A stretch of DNA of 64,000 bases from Hemicordylus capensis (taxonomy: Eukaryota; Chordata; Lepidosauria; Squamata; Cordylidae): contig NC_069669.1 in the NCBI RefSeq assembly GCF_027244095.1, positions 10,442,501-10,506,500 on the forward strand, written 5' to 3'. Position 1 is the stretch's first letter. Each line of letters opens with the position of its first letter. The notes under the pieces are model-generated. The model was not told the DNA's origin and did no database searches. It saw only the letters and a list, made by a program, of their open reading frames with translations. A program made the translations under genes and the position numbers. This document shows positions 63,996 through 64,000 of this stretch, in pieces.

Positions 63996-64000
63996 AGGCA

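Overview
This is vertebrate nuclear DNA, most likely from a squamate reptile (lizard or snake). The evidence is a Sauria-type SINE at 56518-56745, many 5S-rRNA-headed and tRNA-Ala-headed SINEs with a shared body, RTE/BovB-like, CR1-like and L2-like LINE ends, hAT-type MITEs, and one intron-containing host gene. There are no operons or bacterial features. The species cannot be named from what is visible.

Positions 1-22575 are a composite macrosatellite. Six head-to-tail higher-order units (about 3140, 2393, 3140, 3140, 2894 and 1973 bp) are followed by a partial seventh. A full unit reads: leader block, one monomer fragment, a short Penelope-like element (PLE) 3' piece with a hammerhead-ribozyme-like fold, 2-3 copies of a 54-bp repeat, leader block again, an array of 97/111-bp monomers, a longer PLE piece with a reverse transcriptase N-terminal fragment and a second hammerhead-like fold, then 3-4 copies of the 54-bp repeat. 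Unit length differences resolve into whole numbers of monomers. From 16861 the pattern gives way to long, more diverged monomer arrays alternating with three copies of a roughly 500-640-bp block (19086-19715, 20161-20660, 21935-22575) that carries splice-like signals. The most unusual content of the window is this PLE-derived satellite with eleven hammerhead-like motifs, alternating between a changed and an intact catalytic core.

Positions 22576-60860 look intergenic or intronic. The sequence is a mosaic of interspersed repeats, many nested: SINE in LINE, LINE in SINE, SINE in SINE, SINE in MITE, and a TIR element in a SINE. It also holds microsatellites, two minisatellites, a local cluster of L2-like 3' ends, and several repeated segments I could not name. 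I found no convincing host exon here. One minus-strand open segment at 41875-42213 with splice-like edges is recorded as a weak candidate.

Positions 60861-62755 hold the only gene I recognise: SMIM22 (small integral membrane protein 22, also called CASIMO1), plus strand. It has three coding exons giving a 91-residue single-pass membrane protein with a cysteine run after the membrane segment. Its second coding intron contains one 5S SINE inserted in another. A polyadenylation signal lies at 62733-62738. The end of the window returns to repeats: a TIR element, an L2-like end, a 5S SINE and a TG microsatellite.
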